DNA from: Cenococcum geophilum 1.58
Lineage: Eukaryota > Ascomycota > Dothideomycetes > Gloniales > Gloniaceae
DNA length: 64,000 nt
NCBI GenBank assembly: GCA_001692895.1
Contig: KV748237.1
Location: 744,001-808,000 of the forward strand
Direction of reading: 5' to 3'
Shown: positions 55,701-64,000 of the stretch, one piece after another
How the letters are laid out: the number at the start of each line of letters is the position of its first letter
Numbering within the stretch: position 1 is the stretch's first letter
Position numbers and translations under genes: made by a program
Notes under the pieces: generated by a model
What the model was told of the DNA's origin: nothing
What the model saw: only the letters and a program-made list of their open reading frames with translations
The model's database searches: none

Positions 55701-57457
55701 GACGTTCTGGCCGTGAAAAGCGGCCTACGGCAAAGAAGAAAGATATGCCAAATCAGGATCTACGACGACGAGCCTTTGCGGTTCAAAACAGTGACGGTGA
55801 TGATATCATCAATCCAGATACGACACCATTGGCTCACGCGTTCTATACTGCTGCTACGAAGACGTACGGACATCGAGACGACTTTCCACCACCACCAAAG
55901 TCATGGAAAGAGATGCTCAATCATAGGTACGCTACGGAGTTCAAAGCAGCTGCTCACACCGAGACAAAGGCCTTAATGGGAAAACACACCTGGGACGAGG
56001 TACGACTAGTCAAGAAGGTTCATCGACTTCCTACTATGTGGGTCTTTACGTACAAGGAAGATTCGGACGGCTTCATTACGAGATTCAAAGCTCGTCTGGT
56101 CGTCCGCGGAGACCTTCAAGCAGTCTCACAAGAGGAGGTCAAAGCTATTACGGCAGCCTATCGGACCTTCCGTCTGCTCTGCGCTCTCATCGCCGGCTTC
56201 GACCTGGACGTCATACAGATTGACGCCGTCAACGCCTTCGTCAATGCCTTGGTTGACGATGAGGTCTACCTCATTCCCCCCAAGGGTGTAGACCTACCAC
56301 CTGGATTCTCTCTCCGTCTAAGAAAGGCAATGTACGGACTACGGAAATCTCCAAAATTGTGGTTTTTGGAAATGTCTGCTGCTCTGCAAAGCATGGGTTT
56401 AAAAGCGGTACCGGATGAGCCATGTCTCTACGTACACCCTACCGAACCTATCTTTGTATTCTTCTACGTCGACGACATCCTAATTGTAGGACACCCGAGC
56501 TGTCGACAGCAGATGGAGGACATCCTAAAGCAGCTACAAGATCGATTCGAGATCCGCAAAATACCTCAATTCACGTCATTCCTAAATACTCGTGTCGTGC
56601 GAGATCGACAAAAGGGAAAGCTCTGGCTCTGTCTAGATCAGTATCTCGAGAAGCTAGTCTCGGTATACCATCTAGAATATCTAAAGCCATCAGCTACACC
56701 ACTATCGGGCCAGGAATTGACACCGTACGAAGGAGAAGCTACGCCGAATCAGATGAAAGGATATCAACGCCGTGTAGGTTCTGCAACGTATCCTGCATCT
56801 ACTACACGACCAGACGTCGCTTTTTCTGTCAGCAAGCTGGCTGAGTTCTTGCAAAATCCGTCACCAGCTCATCTTGCGGAGATCAACAGATTGCTCACCT
56901 ATCTCTACGATACCAGATACCTCGCTCTCGAGTTCTCTACTATCACGCCGCATGAGATAAACCAGGTTCTGAAAGCTGCTTCTGATGCTAGCTTTGCTGA
57001 CGATGCTCCAACACGTCGGAGCTCACAGGGCTTCTTGATAAGCTTATTCAATGGGCCTATAGCATGGCAGGCAACTAGACAAAAGGCAGTGACTAAGTCT
57101 ACTACGGAGGCAGAACTCCTAGCTCTCTCACACGTCGGTGGGGAGGTCGAGCATATGGTGCGGATATTCAAGGCCATCAGATTCGACCCAGAACAGGACG
57201 TCATTATCAATTGTGACAATCAGCAGTCAGTACGGATCGTGACGAAAGAGACTCCTACGGTATCTACAAAGCTCCGACACGTAGATATCCATCAATTCTG
57301 GCTTCGCCAAGAGGTCCAAAATGGAAGCTTCGTCGTACAGTGGGTACCGACGAGCGAAATGGCTGCAGATGGACTAACTAAAGCTCTCTCAAAGCAAAAT
57401 CATCAAAAATTCGTCGATGTAGTAGGGCTCCGCGATATCAGACATCTGGTAAATTGA
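52757..57457 (+). CDS. Copia Gag-Pol polyprotein
   Basis: The start GCCACCATGG is an ideal eukaryotic context. Gag (about residues 1-300) has an Ala/Pro-rich run near 55-95. The zinc knuckle is C303-x2-C306-x3-H310-x4-C315, one residue shorter than the usual x4 before His. The protease region has D411-T-M-A-D-T-H-F-C-N, where the normal D-(S/T)-G reads D-T-M. Integrase has W-H-Q-R-L-L-H, C-x2-C, then D619, D682 and E717 of the DDE triad. Reverse transcriptase has K-A-R-L-V-V-R-G, D-A-V-N-A-F and Y-V-D-D at 1237-1240. RNase H has S-D-A-S near 1409, K-S-T-T-E-A-E-L and C-D-N. The frame is uninterrupted. It yields cytoplasmic virus-like particles that make and integrate cDNA. All shorter frames inside are shadows. 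Confidence 0.95.
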   Translation: MATKDSTNPLLLTQKDWPIWFQFIRREASFAKIWDYVDPDKTENEIKQNTEPAIPSIAAAPTAPVAAPADPAAPAADPAAPAATPASTGTATPGSSSQQEQQPQQSLETQRMLFELYKLQRQDYLKREEKLHTFAALLHATVGTNFSGYLKNLTTPHSIVRQLRKVAKPSQATLQQMVLDDLKKRKQGPKRQTLESWLQLHITIIQNGEELEEGLIEATESSVVRAFVQDCEEICPALYHAFIQKVAKRSEKLEMSTMIEEFNLLYKHPNTGRNAHATLSGQPSADPTTSTTPAPSQSPETKCFACGLPHKLRNCKQLFQSLRGPNFVPNDECLRRCQEWLKVPTNKQYYDKRVKQIEKEGPRSRTSPASAEKIEDLDRPRATAAAVTTSYSSSSSQEHPDLSLINAWGYDTMADTHFCNDIRYFRDLKPCMSTATAGDSGAEIHGYGDINLAIEVGEQRLTRYLTLRNVAYAPYFHTNLISAAKLRRVGVIMDQSTNHLRYKDDGSLFGNLTEYGGLYLINAIACVPPTPTAYATSTRFFKTSAYDKVWHQRLLHCDMESVDHLPTAADGVKVVKTDRGRTPYGVPLCEPCVLGKMTQQTSRRISAKGTYPFERVHFDVIMEEDGFNGDTCVAHFWCDYTKYHRAFPIKNHKQETLFPLFESMIAFAKKFDARGIRIWHMDKEQGVGARVKNLIQLNGGVIEQSTPDTPAQNGPAERSGRAISERARTAVIEAKLPVDLWPEFVLLAVFLLNRTPIESIDWKTPFEMLYKRKPWLAGLRVAGSLTYVLIKHGIPRKAKFEPRAQIGYLVGMEASNIYRIWIPTTNRIIRSRDVRIDESKRYQSPETPEHLIISQAQKDRFQQVQDLLDNLQDGSKDWMENFDEELDVRLPHLASIDVTPTSKSIQISTEELRQLPTPELTPEPSIPSASSAPQQSPSTVASTPQTSSTTQSSSEVTEPPFVDPTPRSEPQTTAGSSSGGERRSGREKRPTAKKKDMPNQDLRRRAFAVQNSDGDDIINPDTTPLAHAFYTAATKTYGHRDDFPPPPKSWKEMLNHRYATEFKAAAHTETKALMGKHTWDEVRLVKKVHRLPTMWVFTYKEDSDGFITRFKARLVVRGDLQAVSQEEVKAITAAYRTFRLLCALIAGFDLDVIQIDAVNAFVNALVDDEVYLIPPKGVDLPPGFSLRLRKAMYGLRKSPKLWFLEMSAALQSMGLKAVPDEPCLYVHPTEPIFVFFYVDDILIVGHPSCRQQMEDILKQLQDRFEIRKIPQFTSFLNTRVVRDRQKGKLWLCLDQYLEKLVSVYHLEYLKPSATPLSGQELTPYEGEATPNQMKGYQRRVGSATYPASTTRPDVAFSVSKLAEFLQNPSPAHLAEINRLLTYLYDTRYLALEFSTITPHEINQVLKAASDASFADDAPTRRSSQGFLISLFNGPIAWQATRQKAVTKSTTEAELLALSHVGGEVEHMVRIFKAIRFDPEQDVIINCDNQQSVRIVTKETPTVSTKLRHVDIHQFWLRQEVQNGSFVVQWVPTSEMAADGLTKALSKQNHQKFVDVVGLRDIRHLVN

Positions 57458-57544
57458 CACTCGGACAGCAGCAAAGCTCACCACCAGGTCGTCTATCCCG
57501 ACTGCCTAATCCGGTAATCCAGCTCTGCCGCTCTACGTCAGATC
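57458..57544 (+). other. Copia 3' untranslated segment
   Basis: An 87-bp stretch between the stop codon and the polypurine tract, without CpA loss. Confidence 0.7.
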
Positions 57545-57554
57545 TAAGGGGTTG
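57545..57554 (+). other. Copia polypurine tract
   Basis: TAAGGGGTTG ends exactly at the 3' LTR. Its purine core AAGGGG is short but rightly placed for plus-strand priming. Confidence 0.6.
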
Positions 57555-57836
57555 TGTTGGCCACGGAGGTAGCTTTCGACCCGTAATTACCAATTGTCTT
57601 TAATGCCTAGTACCCTATGTAAAGACTACCCTAGTGCTTACCCTCGTATTTTCGTATTTCTTAGTACGTATCTCTGTTGCCTGTACCTCCCTCCTTTCCT
57701 ATTCTAGCATCTTCCTCGTGGTATATATATAGACCACTCGAGAGAGCCACCTTGAATAGAACAGATCACTCGTACAATTCTGTGTCTCTACCTACCAGCC
57801 AGCTTAAGTCATTTCGTAATACCTGCCTGGCTGAAA
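57555..57836 (+). repeat. Copia 3' LTR
   Basis: Begins TGTTGGCCACGG and ends GGCTGAAA, followed by target duplication TCTAT. Against the 5' LTR it carries two G-to-A changes in TpG (TTGATG to TTAATG and GTGATA to GTAATA). Confidence 0.95.
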
Positions 57837-57841
57837 TCTAT

Positions 57842-58589
57842 CGCAGTTACGTGAGGGGATATTGATTTTAACCGTATAATTGGGAGACGCAGGGCTATAA
57901 GGTCACTCTAGGGCTAGTTCTTAGCGGTTTTGCTAGTACCTAGCACTTAAATCTGCTAAGGATTTGCCCTAAAGTGACCAGATATCCCCGACCGCAAGCC
58001 TATGGCTGNAAAACTATCTAACTGTNGTAGTCGCACTAAGGCGGGTTCTTAGCGGTTTTGCTAGTTCCTAGCACCTGCTAAAGAATTGCCTTAAAGCGCT
58101 ATCTATATATAATGCATACTGAGTGTAAGGGATGGCGGGTGGGAAAAGCGAATTAGCCACGTAGTGACTGCGTTCGATATTCGCGAATATTGCAGGAGGT
58201 CTTAGCATTGTGCGTTGCTAAGATGGACACTGCTAAGCAATATATAGACGCTAGTATATATTCTTTTCTAAGTTTTTATATATAGTTGCACGGGATAATA
58301 TTTAAATTATCTTGTAAAGCCTGCTACACCTTATATGGATTAATACTGATTATTATATATATCTACATACTTAGAGACTCCTAAGTCAAACTAGATAGTT
58401 AATATTATACTAAAGTAAGACGGTAGTAAAACAAGTCCGATTTAGGTCGACAATATATAAATCACCTTGAGCAGCTCTAGAATTAAACTTCGATTGATTT
58501 AAGGCATTCTACCTAGGAGCGTGTAGAATTTTTTTTGGAAGAACGCGGAATTTATAGTAAATCATGAAAAGATATACGCTAGGTGGTTG
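57842..58589. other. Flank with an imperfect 128-bp duplication and two unresolved bases
   Basis: GTTCTTAGCGGTTTTGCTAGT occurs at about 57917 and again at 58045, each followed by CTAGCAC and a CCTAAAG-like block. Ambiguous bases are at 58009 and 58026. No gene was recognised. Confidence 0.6.
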
Positions 58590-59640
58590 TACGAGCTAGA
58601 TGATCGTGCGAACCAGGTGACCGTGCGAGCTAGGTGGACAAGCGTAGCGCCCTCTAAACGTGTAGCCAGGATTTTAACGGATTTAGTGGCTGTGGCTTCG
58701 GTCCTGCGAGCTGGGTGCTTGTAGGAGCTGGGGGATCCTACGAGCTAGGTGATCGTACGAGTAGGGTGTCTAACCTAGCGCCTTCTAATTAACGCCTAGC
58801 GTGCAAATAGAATATTAATGGGTTTAGCAACTCCGGCTTCAATCCTACGAGCTAGGCGATCCTATGAGCTAGGTAATCGTGCGAGCTGGGTGATCGTGCG
58901 AGCTAGGTGATCGTGCGAGCTGGATGCTCGTGGGAGCTAGGTAATCCCACGAGCTAGGTGATCTTGCGAGCTAGGTGATCCCGCGAGCTAGGTGATCCCG
59001 CGAGCTAGGTAATCCCGCGAGCTAGGTAATCCCGCGAGCTAGGTGATCCCGCGAGCTAGGTAATCCCGCGAGCTAGGTGATCCCGCGAGCTAGGTAATCC
59101 CGCGAGCTAGGTAATCCCGCGAGCTAGGTGATCCCACAAGCTAGGTGATCCTACGAGCTAGGTGATCCTACGAGCTAAGTGATCCCACGAGCTAGGTAAT
59201 CCCGCGAGCTAGGTGATCTTGCGAGCTAGGTAATCCCACGAGCTAGGTGATCTTGCGAGCTAGGTAATCGTGCGAGCTAGGTGATTGTGCGAACTAGGTG
59301 CTTATGGGAGCCGGCCAATCCCACAAGCTAGGCGATCGTGTAAGCTAGGTGCCCGTAGGAGCTGGCCGATCTTACAAACTAGGTAGTCGTGCGAGCTGAG
59401 TGCTTGTGGGAGCTAGGCGCTCGTGGGAGATCGTAAGAGCTAGGTGATCGTGATCTAGTGCCCTTTATTAACGCTTAGCTGCAAGCTAGTCAATCCTATA
59501 AGCTAGGTGATCGCGCGAGCTAGGCGATTGTACGAGCTAGGTAATGGTAGGGTCTAAGTGTGAGCCTGTTTTGCTGCCTTTATAAAGTTAAAAATAACCA
59601 CCAGTAAATCGTGCGAGCTAGGTAATTCTACGAACTAGCT
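58590..59640. repeat. 17-bp minisatellite CGAGCTAGGTGATCCCG
   Basis: Tandem units with consensus GCGAGCTAGGT(A/G)ATCCC run with few faults from about 58845 to 59300 and as scattered, diverged units on both sides, with interruptions near 58640-58700, 58790-58840 and 59455-59500. Variation is mostly at GTGATC versus GTAATC and CCC versus CGT. The period is not a multiple of three, so the repeat is non-coding. Confidence 0.9.
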
Positions 59641-59691
59641 AGGAGGTGTAAAGAGATTTAATACTGGCTAATTCCTCTATAACCTATAATT

Positions 59692-62373
59692 ATGGCAAAT
59701 ATATTATAGGATGAAGCTATTTCTAGAGACCTATAGAAACACTTTCTCAGCACGGTAAAGATTGCTCTACAGTATCTAAAATTTCACGGGCCTAAGGAAG
59801 AGCATCTTGATCTAGACCATATCTCTTATTTAGAAAAAGTTTTTAAACAGGATTGCGCTCGACTTAATCCAGGGAATTACGTCCCTGCGATCATCGACCC
59901 TACGAAATTCGACATGTTGGTCCAGAAATCTGGTACTAGAAAATACCTACTAAAACTACTTTACCAAGAACCACCGAGGCTCCCCATACAAAACAACACG
60001 TCTTTACTTTACTTGCATAGCAGGCATCGCATTGCGGCAGCTTAGAATGTGCTCTTCTTAGAGGATAAATAGTGGTGTGCTAACCTATATTCATCGGGTT
60101 TGTTTATAGCTTTATCTATAGTTAATTAATCTAACAGGGATAGGTATATCTAAGCGAACGGGGATATATATTCAAGAAAGGTACTTATACACTTAAAAAG
60201 CTACTAACGGCGAAGTATACCAACTAGTCCGCTTCTATCAATCTTGTAGGGATACGTTAGGCGAATAGAGATGGCTCCTTTAACTAAGTGATAATAAGTA
60301 GGGTAAAGTTATAAACCGGATCCAATAACCTAAACATAAATGGTTAGGCTATGTAATAGATACGCTTTTGCCGTATATAGGGTTATGGGGGGACTTTAAA
60401 CTTAGATGTTTTCCTATAATATAGAGTTGGAAGTACCCAGAGGTTTACTTCCTACAATTAAGATTTTTTAGCACATTACTTACAAATAATAGGAAATCTG
60501 TTACTATATCGGGCATATATAGCGAGTTTAGAAGTTTATTACTGATAACAATAAGTTAATACTACCTTTTCTTGGCGAGAGTATGGTCCGGAACCTATAA
60601 TCCCTTACGCCGTTAGCGTATTCTAACGACAAAAATCTAGTAATAATATTAGTAAACACCGGTCAGGTTTTTCCTAATATGCTAAATTCGCTACGCCTAA
60701 AGGTCCTAACTTAGTTACTTAAGGTACTGGGCATGATCCTAATATTTAAAACATTCTTTAAAGATTTAAAGTATCTTAAACCCGTAATAATAATCTTAAG
60801 GGGAATACTACTGCTGAACTATAAAGATTTTATAAGAGAGATAATTACGCGTTGCTATACAGGCTTATTAGAGCACGACGGTTATTATTTAGTTTAATTT
60901 GGTCTAAATAGAGAGTGTTGCGTACTAAATACCCCGGAATTACTTATCCGCTATTATCAACTCTGCTTATACTTACTACGACATTTTCCTAGCATGACCG
61001 ATATATCTCCATTAGTAGATAGAAGAAGTAAGAAGGATAATATTAAAAGTGGTAAAAAGAGTAATAACTCCGCTAGAAAGAGGGCTTAGTATAAGTTTAT
61101 AAGGCTAGCTAGTAATCTCGGGTTTAAGTCAAAGCCTATTAAGGAACTTCTAAGGGAAGACCCTAATAAAGTAGAAATCTGGGTTTCCCTTTGTAATTGG
61201 CGACCTAAAGAATTATATAAAATTAGTGACGAGGATTTTAAATTAGAGGTAGACCGCTAACTAGAAGTGCTTTATGCTAAATTTAAGCGGTAAATACTCC
61301 TAGGCCCCACTCTTACTCTAAGCGTTAATTTTGGTGGTAAGCCTATTAATTATAGATGCGGTAAACCGCTATAGGCTTCTTATGTCTCTAATAAGAACCT
61401 TTTATTCTTACCTATATTATATAGTATAAATAACATAGTTAGTCTAAAAGCTATGCTTACATCGTTCGCAGTTAAACGATTTATTTTCTTTTGCTTTTTT
61501 GGGCGGCAAGATACGAACGATTTCGACCTTTAGATAAAAGAGATGTAAGTACCTGCGTCAGAAGTGCCTAAAAGTGCTTATTTGGCTAGCTATAAGCAGC
61601 AGCAGAGCTATGAGTAGTAGTAGAGCTATGAGCAGTAGTAGAGCTATAAGTAGTAGCAGAGCTATAAGTAGCAGTAGAGCTATAAGCAGCAGCAGAGCTA
61701 TGAGCAGCAGTAGAGCTACAAGCAGCAGTAGAGCTACGAGCAGCAGCAGAGCTACGAGCAGCAGTAGGGGAGTAATGAGTAAAGTTAAATGGGTCACCTT
61801 ATAGTCTAGCGGCCTCCTGAAACTACTATAATAACTGCTTAAAGCGCCCTTTTTACTATTAAATCTCTATCTAATAAATGCAAGATTATAAATTAGGTTG
61901 CTTTCTTTTAAATTATAACCTTAAAATATAGTAGGGTAGGGAATAATAGCTCCGCTATAAAAAATATAGCTTCCGAAATTGCAGACGGATATTTTAACAA
62001 TAACTTTATTGGAGCGCCTTAGAAATTCGGATGCGTTATTACGGACTTTCTATAGTTGATAGATATTATAGATATCTATAATAGAGCTAATTTAATAAAC
62101 ATAAATTTTCCGTAGGTTATTTTTATTCTAAATGGAGGATCTAAGTCACTAGATATACGGTTTCTTAGGAAGCCTTTTTCTCAATATATAGATCTATTTC
62201 ACGGTAGCAAGGCTATAAAACAAAAAGTACTAAAGGACCAGCTACCAACTCCTGACAATTCTATAAGAAGCGTAAGACTTATCCAGTAAGAAATCTAACC
62301 TACGCTACCCCCTGAAACGTAGACTGGGCCCGAACTTCGCCCGTCTAACGAAGATTTAGACGAAATTTAGTGA
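59692..62373 (+). pseudogene. RIP-mutated DUF3723 protein
   Basis: ATG at 59692 opens the frame, with stops TAG/TAA, one apparent frameshift near 60180 and the terminal TAG-TGA at 62368-62373 (about 893 codons). In order: F-H-G, L-D-L-D-H-I-S-Y-L, R-L-N-P-x-N-Y-V-P-A-I-I-D, L-H-S-R-H-R-I-A-A-A, K-(stop)-W-C-A-N-L-Y, N-G-E-V-Y-Q-L-V-R-F-Y, R-W-L-L, then I-G-L-W-G-D-F, later K-P-L-(Q) with a W-V-S-L-C-N-W-R-P and a R-F-I-F-F-C-F-F-G-R-(Q)-D motif. This is the DUF3723 pattern. The C-terminal tail is a glutamine-rich hexapeptide repeat. DUF3723 proteins have no known activity but are frequent Starship cargo. Confidence 0.8.
61588..61767 (+). repeat. 18-bp coding repeat, ten units (S-Y-E-Q-Q-Q)
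   Basis: Ten units AGCTA(T/C)(G/A)AGCAGCAGCAG with TAG replacing CAG at many places. In the DUF3723 frame they encode Ser-Tyr-Glu/Lys followed by three Gln. The two frames of the track that look open here (Ser-Ser-Ser-Arg-Ala and Leu-rich) are out of frame. Confidence 0.85.
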
Positions 62374-62689
62374 GTGCGAATTTCTCGAATTGGGACGTGG
62401 CGAGGGGAAAGCCGACTTTTATATCTATAGAGAAATATTACATTGCTAGAAATTTAAGTCGAGGATTTTAGTATAAGCGCTTAATTTTATCTAATTATTA
62501 ACCTAAAGGGATTAAAGAACATATAACGTCGGCTTGAGTATTGTATTGGGATAGAGGCGTAAGTATAATAGGTTTACTAACATTGCTATCTTCTCAGAAG
62601 TTTACTATAACTCTATACTTATATTGTCTTTACTACTAGTTTATATTTGCTAATCTCCCAGTCAGTAGACCTTGTGGCGTCGCTCTGTT
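62374..62689. other. Spacer
   Basis: RIP-mutated, 316 bp between two relic genes; nothing recognised. Confidence 0.4.
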
Positions 62690-64000
62690 AAACTTTTAAC
62701 AACTACTGCGGCTATTTAGTAGAAGGGGTTTATAGCTCTGCTCCCTGCCTAGCTAGATATAAAGATTGGGATCTATAATTGGCCGATTAACCAAAATTAC
62801 ACGATTCTAATTCTTTTTCCTTAATCGTCTTAAGAATGCACACCTCTTTATATGAGTTTATGGCGGATAAGGCCTTATAAAGTATTTTATGTAATATATA
62901 GAGAATTCAAGCTTAGTAAGCATTGTATTAGAATTTTAATCCTCTTTATTATAGTCCGGGGATATAGCTGGGTAGGTTAGTAGTAGAAAGGTGGTGGCCG
63001 GCTAATTAATTATGCTATTAGAAAAGAGTAACTAAAGACGTACGCAGCAATATAAAATAGAAAAATTCCATTTAGCCTAAAGATCAGCTTTCGTCCTAGA
63101 ACCCGTTTCTGCTAATATAATTACCTATCCGTATAATGAGTGGTTGAAACTCCATAGAGATCGTAATAAGTGGTCAATAACCTATAAGGGACAACTCTAA
63201 AAACTTATAGCCGATATAACGCACACAGACACTCAGTATCTATCTTTACTCCTTTTTATTGGAAAGAAGAATAAAAAATAAGCACTAAGAGCTCTCTTTC
63301 CCGCGATTAACTACAAACGGCGCAGCGTTTAAGGTATAATTAGGCTAAATATTGACCCAACTACCGCAGGCACTGAAAATCTAATACTCTTCACCGAGGC
63401 TAATCCAGAAAACCTTCCTATTAAACTTAGTAAAACGGTAGACTGCTATTATAAGACTAAGCGGTATAGGCTTAACTAGGTTAGCGACTAATATCCTAAG
63501 CCTAAGACTAGAGATGTGGTTGATAGGATTTACTCGCTATTGCTTCTCCCCTTTACTAACGTCCTTTGCCTTTTTGTAGAGGATTTTTTAAGTTTAGAAG
63601 AGGTTTTAAATCTTCTTTATAGATAGGCAGAATAAGGCCAGGAATCGGTAATAAGTCGACTATATATTATTATCATCATTATATAAACAGTTAACTCTGC
63701 GGACTTTATTAAGAGCCTACTAGACGTGTTAAAATCCTTCTCTAGCGTAACAATTATAGCCTTGCTAGATGCTGTGGAAGTATCGCCAACTACGCGCTAC
63801 TTTTTACTTAAAGATGCTCTACTATAAGAGGCTGACTATACTCAACGAGCAAAAATTACTAAGCAGGCACTATTCTCCGTAACTTACCTTTAAGTATTTT
63901 TCTATAAAGCGTTAATTCATTTCACCATAACTATAAGTCTACCTTTTAGTTTCTTCCGTGCGTCTAGGGAAGGAAATAATATTAATAATTAGTTTTCCGC
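62690..64000 (+). pseudogene. RIP-mutated patatin-like phospholipase (N-terminal part), runs off the window
   Basis: A plus-strand frame from about 63075 to the window end is broken only by TAG/TAA. An upstream segment from 62690 in another frame may be an earlier exon. Visible order: E-W-L-K-L-H-R-D-R, H-T-D-T-Q-Y-L-S-L-L-L-F-I-G, K-K-(stop)-A-L-R-A-L-F-P, I-R-L-N-I-D, Y-S-L-L-L-L-P-F-T-N-V-L-C-L-F-V-E-D-F, and near the end H-F-x-x-T-I-S-L-P-F-S-F-F-R-A-S-R-E-G. This resembles the P-loop-like N-terminal region of long fungal patatin-domain proteins. The patatin catalytic part would lie beyond the window, so the name is tentative. Such proteins recur in Starships. Confidence 0.45.

Larger units (their letters stand above)
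52325..57836 (+). mobile_element. Complete Ty1/Copia LTR retrotransposon
   Basis: LTRs of 272 and 282 bp bound a single 1,566-codon polyprotein. The 5-bp target duplication TCTAT is seen at 52320-52324 and 57837-57841, which fixes both ends. The primer site abuts the 5' LTR and a purine-rich tract abuts the 3' LTR. Domain order is Gag, protease, integrase, reverse transcriptase, RNase H, which defines Copia. The element keeps normal CpA content, in sharp contrast to both flanks, so it inserted after RIP or escaped it. LTR differences are mostly 1-4 bp indels plus a few transitions (two of RIP type in the 3' LTR), so it is not brand new. Confidence 0.95.

Noticed and set aside
53736-57219. Many smaller frames inside 52.7-57.5 kb on both strands
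   Set aside because: All are shadows of the intact Copia polyprotein.
58845-59300. CRISPR-like array
   Set aside because: Units are contiguous 17-mers without spacers, in a eukaryotic genome. It is a minisatellite.
61558-61804. Open Ser-Ser-Ser-Arg-Ala (plus) and Leu-rich (minus) frames
   Set aside because: They are out-of-frame readings of the 18-bp repeat that encodes S-Y-E-Q-Q-Q in the DUF3723 relic. They are open because RIP made stops only in the true frame.

Overview
The window is nuclear DNA of a filamentous ascomycete (Pezizomycotina), almost all of it rewritten by a repeat-induced point mutation (RIP)-like process. CpA and TpG are scarce, TpA is abundant and CpG is kept. Only one long intact gene remains, the polyprotein of a Copia retrotransposon at 52.3-57.8 kb. 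Outside it no open frame exceeds 149 codons.

The rest is not featureless. If TAA and TAG are read through as former CAA, CAG or TGG codons, many old genes stay in one frame over 0.5-2.5 kb. The relics, left to right, are: an acidic-repeat protein (-, 0-1.7 kb); a 4.9 kb element with terminal inverted repeats and internal 0.4-0.5 kb direct repeats (3.6-8.5 kb); a proline-rich protein (9.9-10.8); a RING-like fragment (-, 12.2); a large membrane protein (13.5-15.2); a tandemly duplicated unknown gene (15.8-18.3); a Bys1-like secreted protein (20.2) and an AA11/LPMO-like secreted protein (21.2-22.7); a PD-(D/E)XK nuclease-like protein (24.8-25.8); a fungal NLR/STAND N-terminal domain (-, 26.3-27.0); a BTB domain (-, 28.6); an aminoglycoside-phosphotransferase-like kinase (29.7-30.5); a pogo-type MITE (31.4-31.9); a ferric reductase (34.4-36.0); a coiled-coil protein (38.0-39.2); a cupredoxin membrane-anchored protein between two copies of a repeat (39.5-42.2); an unknown 300-codon gene (42.7-43.6); a TPR protein (-, 43.7-44.6); a Ser/Thr-rich wall protein (45.8-48.1); a secreted protein (48.5); a chromodomain Gypsy 3' end (49.9-50.3); a nucleotidyltransferase-fold protein (50.7-52.2); the Copia element; a 17-bp minisatellite (58.6-59.6); a DUF3723 gene (59.7-62.4); and the start of a probable patatin-like phospholipase (62.7-64.0, runs off the edge).

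DUF3723, ferric reductase, patatin-like phospholipase and NLR-like genes are the accessory families repeatedly reported in Starship giant mobile elements of Pezizomycotina. Finding all four types together with resistance-like, secreted and membrane genes, all heavily RIP-mutated, suggests a dead Starship or a Starship-derived accessory block. No DUF3435 captain recombinase was recognised here, so this remains an inference. The Copia element landed afterwards and was largely spared: it has a perfect 5-bp target duplication, complete domains and normal CpA content.

All relic translations were read by eye. Family names rest on remembered motif patterns, not on searches.
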